Of a stretch of DNA of 9,383 nucleotides, positions 6,580 through 9,383 are shown one piece after another. The notes under the pieces are model-generated. The model ran no database searches, was not told the origin of the DNA, and saw nothing but the letters and a program-made list of their open reading frames with translations. Both the position numbers and the translations under genes were made by a program. This DNA is from an uncultured Opitutia bacterium (GTDB taxonomy: Bacteria > Verrucomicrobiota > Verrucomicrobiia > Opitutales > UBA953), in the NCBI GenBank assembly GCA_903910245.1, contig CAIVYX010000218.1:1-9383 (forward strand). Reading direction: 5' to 3'. The number at the start of each line of letters is the position of its first letter. Within the stretch, counting starts at the first letter, position 1.

Positions 6580-7478
6580 GCGCCCTGCCCATCGCCGTCA
6601 CCTGCGGAGATCCAGCTGGAGTCGGCCCGGAACTCCTCGCCAGCTGGCTCAAAGCGCACCCCGATTCGTCAGCTTCCGTCGTGCCCATCGGACCCGCCGA
6701 TTGGATTTCGCGGCTCGGCCAAGGCATCGCCGTCGGACCGAAAGATTTCGTCACCCGCCCGGGCAAACCCGACGACGCTGGACAGCTCATCGCGATTGAA
6801 GCGATGGAGATGGCGGCCCGCGGCGCCACTGGCGGGCGTTTCGCCGCCGTCGTCACCGGCCCCGTGAACAAGAAAGGTCTCGCCGGCGTAGGTTACGTCT
6901 TTCCTGGCCAGACGGAGTTCTTCGCGTCGCGCTGGAGCGGCGAGCCCGTGATGGCCTTCGCCGGTGGTAAGATGACCGTCGGACTCGTCACCTGGCATAT
7001 CCCGCTCTCCGAGGTATCGCAAACCATCACCGGCGCAGACATTCGGCGCACGGTCCTCGCGCTTATCTCGCTCCGCGTGAAACTCGGTGACCGCCGACCG
7101 CGCATCGCCGTCTGCGGACTGAACCCGCACGCTGGCGAAGGCGGCCTACTCGGGAAGGAAGATGACGCCATTATCAGGCCGGCCATCGAGGCTTTGCGCG
7201 CTGAAGGCCACGAGGTCGTCGGCCCGCTGCCCGGGGATACAGTCTTTCACCGTCATCTTCAGGGTGAATTCGACGCCGTCGCCGCCATCTACCACGACCA
7301 AGGTCTCGCGCCGCTAAAGGCCGTCGATTTCTCGACTTCAGCAAACCTCAGTCTTGGCCTGAAGCACGTGCGCACGAGCCCCGACCACGGTACCGCCTAC
7401 GAGATTGCCGGCCAAGGCAAGGCGGACCGCGGCAGCTTTGATTCGGCGATACGCCTCGCGCGCCTGCTTTCGGCCTGA
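6576..7478 (+). CDS. pdxA: 4-hydroxythreonine-4-phosphate dehydrogenase
   Basis: PdxA oxidises 4-phosphohydroxy-L-threonine with NAD(P); after decarboxylation the product feeds PdxJ in the DXP-dependent route to pyridoxal 5'-phosphate. The 300-residue protein is slightly shorter than the E. coli enzyme (329) but has every core motif: GDPAGVGPE (11-19), TGPVNKK, PGQTEFFA, TWHIPL, GLNPHAGEGGLLGKEDD, PLPGDTVFH, YHDQGLAPLK and RTSPDHGTAYEIAGQGKAD. The three metal-binding histidines are His141, His185 and His240, spaced as in E. coli (166, 211, 266). The ATG overlaps the lpxA stop by 4 nt (ATGA), and its own TGA overlaps the next ATG by 1 nt, so it is an internal operon gene without a Shine-Dalgarno sequence. 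The shortening is in the N-terminal half, before the first metal histidine. No pdxJ is in the window. Confidence 0.95.
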   Translation: MSALPIAVTCGDPAGVGPELLASWLKAHPDSSASVVPIGPADWISRLGQGIAVGPKDFVTRPGKPDDAGQLIAIEAMEMAARGATGGRFAAVVTGPVNKKGLAGVGYVFPGQTEFFASRWSGEPVMAFAGGKMTVGLVTWHIPLSEVSQTITGADIRRTVLALISLRVKLGDRRPRIAVCGLNPHAGEGGLLGKEDDAIIRPAIEALRAEGHEVVGPLPGDTVFHRHLQGEFDAVAAIYHDQGLAPLKAVDFSTSANLSLGLKHVRTSPDHGTAYEIAGQGKADRGSFDSAIRLARLLSA

Positions 7479-8272
7479 TGCGCCCGCTACTCCTCTGGAT
7501 TGCGACCTGCCTGACGCTGAGCGCCGGCGGGCATCGCATCGCCAGTTACAGTCCCGGCGCGACACAGACCTTAATCGACCTCGGCTGCTCCGCTGAGATT
7601 GTCATGGCCACGCGCTGGTGCCCGCTACCGAAGGATCATTCCGCCGCGCGTACCGCCGATGTTTTCCTACCCGACCTCGAACGACTGCTCGCGACGAAGC
7701 CCGACCTCGTCATCCTCCCGCGCATGGCCAATCCGCTCTGGGCGGAGAAATGTGCGAAGGCTGGACTGCGAACGCTCATCCTGAATCCAGAGTCACGTGA
7801 CTCCATCAGCAAGGACATCCTTCTCCTCGGCGAAGCGACTGACCGCGCCGATGCCGCGAAGAAGATTGCCGCACCCCTCACCAACCGGCCAGCGCGTACC
7901 GCGCGAAAGATCATCGTCATCTGGGACGGAGTCATGGCCGGCCCAGATAGTTATCTCGCCGAACCGTTGGCGGCCGCCGGTTTGAATTCTGCGTTGACGC
8001 GCGGCGCCTGGATTAAGTTCGACTGGGAGCTCCTTGTTGCTGCGAAGCCGGACGCCGTGCTCTGGATCCAGAATTCCGGAGCGGACAGCCTCATCACGAC
8101 CAGCCCTGAAAAAGCCCTTGAAATGGCAAGGATTCCTGGAGTCAGGGACCTAGCCTGCCTTAAAAATAAGCACATCTATCAGGTTAATAGCGGTAGCAAC
8201 TGGTTGCCTGGCAGTGGCTTAACGAAATCATTGGACGAAATGGTTCGCCTCCGTAACGCGATCGGCCTGTAG
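7478..8272 (+). CDS. Periplasmic substrate-binding protein, BtuF/FepB-like
   Basis: A 264-residue protein with an N-terminal signal peptide (MRPL, then LLWIATCLTLSA to about residue 16-17) and no lipobox, so it is probably a soluble periplasmic protein. The body matches the helical-backbone binding proteins of cobalamin and siderophore ABC importers: an opening RIASYSPGATQTLIDLG (compare the R-x-V-S-x-x-P-S-A-T-E pattern of BtuF), ATRWCPLP, LLATKPDLVI, a long linking helix (about 105-140), and the second lobe with VLWIQNSG and YQVNSGSNW near the end. The ligand cannot be read from the sequence; corrinoid is the best guess. No permease or ATPase gene is adjacent, so any partner lies elsewhere. 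Its ATG shares a base with the pdxA stop. The last ~55 codons use AGG, TTA, CTA, AAA and AAT more than the rest of the gene. Confidence 0.85.
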   Translation: MRPLLLWIATCLTLSAGGHRIASYSPGATQTLIDLGCSAEIVMATRWCPLPKDHSAARTADVFLPDLERLLATKPDLVILPRMANPLWAEKCAKAGLRTLILNPESRDSISKDILLLGEATDRADAAKKIAAPLTNRPARTARKIIVIWDGVMAGPDSYLAEPLAAAGLNSALTRGAWIKFDWELLVAAKPDAVLWIQNSGADSLITTSPEKALEMARIPGVRDLACLKNKHIYQVNSGSNWLPGSGLTKSLDEMVRLRNAIGL

Positions 8273-8306
8273 GGTAAACTCACTGGCTGGAATGACCTCC
8301 GGCCGA

Positions 8307-8337
8307 TTGACTTGGGCTAGAAAACGCCAACCATAAC
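8307..8337 (+). promoter_or_regulatory. Candidate promoter of the Cys-Pro-Cys repeat gene
   Basis: TTGACT (8307-8312) is a good -35 box. CATAAC (8332-8337) is a fair -10 match with a longer than usual 19-nt spacer. Transcription would then start at or next to the ATG at 8346, giving little or no leader. No Shine-Dalgarno precedes that ATG (the leader ends AACATTCCATT). The TTGAC box lies 39 nt before the ATG, almost the same distance as at 5154/5192. The rest of the 73-nt gap (8273-8345) shows nothing else. Confidence 0.45.
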
Positions 8338-8345
8338 ATTCCATT

Positions 8346-8618
8346 ATGAACTCCAAGTTCCTCAAACTCCTCACCCTCACCGTCGGCATCCTCGCTCTCT
8401 CCGCCGCTTTCGTTAGCGCCGAAGAAAAGAAGGGTGACGGCAAGTGCCCCAACTGCCCTTGCGAAAAGGAAAAACCCAAGGCCATCGTCGCTGGCGACGA
8501 AGAAAAAAAGGAAGGCAAGTGCCCCTGCGAAAAGGAAAAGCCGAAGGCTATCGTCGCTGGCGACGAAGAGAAGAAGGACGGCAAGTGCCCCTGCGAGAAG
8601 GAAAAGCCCAAGGCCTAA
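8346..8618 (+). CDS. Secreted Cys-Pro-Cys repeat protein, unknown function
   Basis: A 90-residue protein with a clear signal peptide (MNSKFLK, hydrophobic core 8-22, likely cleavage after VSA at 25). The mature 65 residues are three imperfect copies of one unit, core KCPCEKEKPKAIVAGDEE. The first copy is extended to KCPNCPC, the second is complete and the third ends at KPKA. Seven cysteines (34, 37, 39, 59, 61, 81, 83) sit in C-P-C or C-P-N-C-P-C clusters within a stretch dominated by Lys and Glu, with no hydrophobic core. Such a protein is probably disordered and could bind metal ions or be a redox or scaffold peptide in the periplasm (inference). It is a single-gene unit: candidate promoter at 8307 and perfect terminator at 8638. 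The intact signal peptide and in-frame repeats argue for a real gene. I recognise no named family. Confidence 0.85.
   Translation: MNSKFLKLLTLTVGILALSAAFVSAEEKKGDGKCPNCPCEKEKPKAIVAGDEEKKEGKCPCEKEKPKAIVAGDEEKKDGKCPCEKEKPKA
8421..8615 (+). repeat. In-frame tandem repeat, 66-bp unit
   Basis: Copy 1 spans 8421-8498 (78 bp, with a 12-bp excess), copy 2 8499-8564 (66 bp) and copy 3 8565-8615 (51 bp, truncated by the stop). The copies are nearly identical at DNA level, including stretches such as ATCGTCGCTGGCGACGAAGA shared by copies 1 and 2. Differences are mainly third-position changes (AAA/AAG, GCC/GCT, CCC/CCG). This indicates recent duplication or ongoing homogenisation, and copy number may vary between strains. 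Confidence 0.9.
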
Positions 8619-8637
8619 TCCACTCGCTCAGGCGATC

Positions 8638-8667
8638 AAAGGACGAACCCAACGGTTCGTCCTTTTT
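8638..8667 (+). terminator. Intrinsic terminator, 12-bp perfect stem
   Basis: AAAGGACGAACC (8638-8649) pairs with GGTTCGTCCTTT (8654-8665) around the 4-nt loop CAAC, followed by the T-run to 8667 and then GTT. It ends the Cys-Pro-Cys gene 20 nt after its stop. It also faces the end of the converging minus-strand gene at 8674. On that strand only TTTGATC follows the stem, so termination there would be weaker. Confidence 0.93.
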
Positions 8668-8673
8668 GTTGGC

Positions 8674-9222
8674 CTAGAAGGTCAGATTCAGTTCCGCGCG
8701 CACGAAAGCGGGAAAATCGTCGTGCACCGCAAAACCACGGCGGGCCGCTTCCAGAAGCTCTTCGGGCTTGGCTGCGCCGCTGCGCATCGCACAAGAGCGG
8801 ATGCCAGCGTTGAGCCCGGCTTCCCAATCCGAGACGCGATCACCCGTCATCCAACAGCGCGCCGGATCGAGTCCATGTTCAGCGATTTTCTCCAAGATGA
8901 AACGGGGACTCGGCTTACGGTAAAGGGAAGGTTCGTCGGGCCTCTCCGGCGCCGCCTTAATCTCCAGGATACCGGGAGCCGGCAACGCGAGCAATTCGAG
9001 CATACGCCGATTGCAGGCCTCGTATTGCGCCCAGGTAAAGATGCCGCGGTTGATGCCACTCTGGTTGGTCAGCACGAAGAGGCGGTAGCCAGCGCGCAGG
9101 CAGGCCTCCAAGGCGGGCTTCACCTCCGGAAACAGCTCAATCTGCTCCTCCCGGCAGGTGTGGTGGTGGTCACGGATGAGGTTACCGTCTCGATCGAGGA
9201 AAAGGGCGGGATGGCCAGGCAT
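8674..9222 (-). CDS. HAD-family phosphatase, GmhB-like, without zinc cysteines
   Basis: A 182-residue cytosolic phosphatase of the HAD superfamily subclass IIIA. All four motifs are present: FLDRDGN (8-14; nucleophile Asp10, acid/base Asp12), VLTNQSG (50-56; Thr52), Arg102-Lys103 in YRKPSP, and GDRVSD (127-132; Asp128, Asp132). INRGIFTWAQYE after motif II strongly resembles GmhB, which removes the 7-phosphate from D-glycero-D-manno-heptose 1,7-bisphosphate for LPS heptose or related nucleotide sugars. The related HisB N-terminal domain removes phosphate from histidinol phosphate. Both normally carry a CxH...CxC zinc loop before the RKP motif. Here that region is a short IKAAPERPDEPSLYRKP with no cysteine, so the substrate is uncertain. 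The ATG at 9222 starts MPGHPALFLDRDG, the usual N-terminus; an upstream in-frame extension has no family features. It has no Shine-Dalgarno, converges on the 8346 gene and diverges from rpmF. Confidence 0.87.
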   Translation of the reverse strand: MPGHPALFLDRDGNLIRDHHHTCREEQIELFPEVKPALEACLRAGYRLFVLTNQSGINRGIFTWAQYEACNRRMLELLALPAPGILEIKAAPERPDEPSLYRKPSPRFILEKIAEHGLDPARCWMTGDRVSDWEAGLNAGIRSCAMRSGAAKPEELLEAARRGFAVHDDFPAFVRAELNLTF

Positions 9223-9267
9223 CAGGCCAGCCAAACAAACCCGCCCACAATCGCAAGGGAATGGAAA

Positions 9268-9295
9268 GGGGGCTTGACCGAGGGGGCGGGAGGGG
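9268..9295 (+). other. Putative G-quadruplex overlapping the rpmF promoter
   Basis: G-runs at 9268-9272 (5), 9282-9286 (5), 9288-9290 (3) and 9292-9295 (4), with loops of 9, 1 and 1 nt, form a three-tier quadruplex motif on the coding strand. It covers the -35 box (in the first loop) and the whole spacer up to the -10 of the candidate rpmF promoter. Confidence 0.45.
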
Positions 9296-9301
9296 TAGAA
9301 C
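9274..9301 (+). promoter_or_regulatory. Candidate promoter of rpmF
   Basis: TTGACC (9274-9279), a 16-nt spacer and TAGAAC (9296-9301) form a reasonable sigma-70 type promoter, with five of six and four of six consensus bases. The start site would be near 9308, giving a leader of about 18 nt. The leader has no Shine-Dalgarno before the ATG at 9326. The 103-nt region 9223-9325 also has to hold the minus-strand gene's promoter, for which I see no convincing boxes. Confidence 0.55.
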
Positions 9302-9325
9302 CGACCCTCATCCCAGCGTAGAACC

Positions 9326-9383
9326 ATGGCCAATCCGAAACGTAAACAGTCCAAACGCCGCAGCCGACTCCGTCGCGCCGCCA
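9326..9383 (+). CDS. rpmF: Ribosomal protein L32, 3' end outside window
   Basis: Only the first 19 codons are visible, reading MANPKRKQSKRRSRLRRAA. The opening, with its dense Lys/Arg and the (A/V)P(K/R)R(K/R)xSKxRxRxRR pattern, is the classic N-terminus of 50S ribosomal protein bL32, a protein of about 55-65 residues that helps assemble the large subunit. In many bacteria rpmF is followed by plsX and fabH (phospholipid and fatty acid synthesis); the window ends before this can be seen. The start lacks a Shine-Dalgarno. The strand switch and promoter upstream mark it as the first gene of a new unit. Confidence 0.9.
   Translation, partial: MANPKRKQSKRRSRLRRAA

Noticed and set aside
8421..8615. 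CRISPR-like array
   Set aside because: The repeats are contiguous, in frame, without spacers, and encode a clear protein repeat.
8434..9321. Long plus-strand open frame (295 codons) through the repeat gene and opposite the phosphatase
   Set aside because: Its start lies out of frame inside the Cys-Pro-Cys gene, it crosses the terminator, and the translation is Arg/Ser/Pro-rich with no family marks; it is a by-product of GC-rich coding DNA on the other strand.
1..9383. Mobile element, toxin-antitoxin, defence or biosynthetic cluster
   Set aside because: No transposase, integrase, terminal repeats, tRNA, nuclease/helicase cassette or secondary-metabolite gene could be identified; gene content is mostly housekeeping.

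Overview
The window is a gene-dense, GC-rich stretch of bacterial chromosome, almost entirely plus-strand, made mostly of housekeeping genes. It carries lpxA (lipid A synthesis), a GmhB-like heptose-type phosphatase, a lipobox protein and a periplasmic binding protein, so the host is a diderm (Gram-negative) organism. The glucose-6-phosphate isomerase is the long form of about 525 residues that I recall from cyanobacteria and the PVC group. Together with conserved proteins of unknown function, high GC and very few Shine-Dalgarno sequences, this suggests Verrucomicrobiota (Opitutales-like). That assignment is an inference from remembered family features; no search was run.

Layout. 1-1602: ilvD, missing its first codons, closed by an intrinsic terminator (1625-1657). 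1697-3274: pgi, starting at a GTG just past that terminator. 3275-3297: a 23-nt spacer with no G on the plus strand, which gives a four-tract G-quadruplex motif on the minus strand. 3298-5137: three genes joined by 1-nt stop/start overlaps, namely a membrane-anchored coiled-coil protein, a 56-residue lipoprotein and rsmI. 5154-8272: a second chain behind its own candidate promoter, consisting of a conserved unknown protein, lpxA, pdxA and a BtuF-like periplasmic binding protein, all overlapping by 1 or 4 nt. 8346-8618: a secreted 90-residue protein built from Cys-Pro-Cys repeats, with its own candidate promoter and a perfect 12-bp terminator hairpin. 8674-9222, minus strand: a HAD phosphatase resembling GmhB but without its zinc-binding cysteines. 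9326-end: the start of rpmF (ribosomal protein L32), behind a candidate promoter whose spacer is G-rich.

Functions covered are branched-chain amino acid synthesis (ilvD), the glucose-6-phosphate/fructose-6-phosphate branch point (pgi), ribosome modification and structure (rsmI, rpmF), pyridoxal phosphate synthesis (pdxA), and the outer membrane and envelope (lpxA, GmhB-like protein, lipoprotein, coiled-coil protein). I found no mobile element, CRISPR array, tRNA, rRNA or defence cassette. The least explained items are the Cys-Pro-Cys repeat protein, the 56-residue lipoprotein, the conserved unknown gene at 5192, the two G-quadruplex motifs, and the pattern of very short or absent leaders without Shine-Dalgarno sequences.
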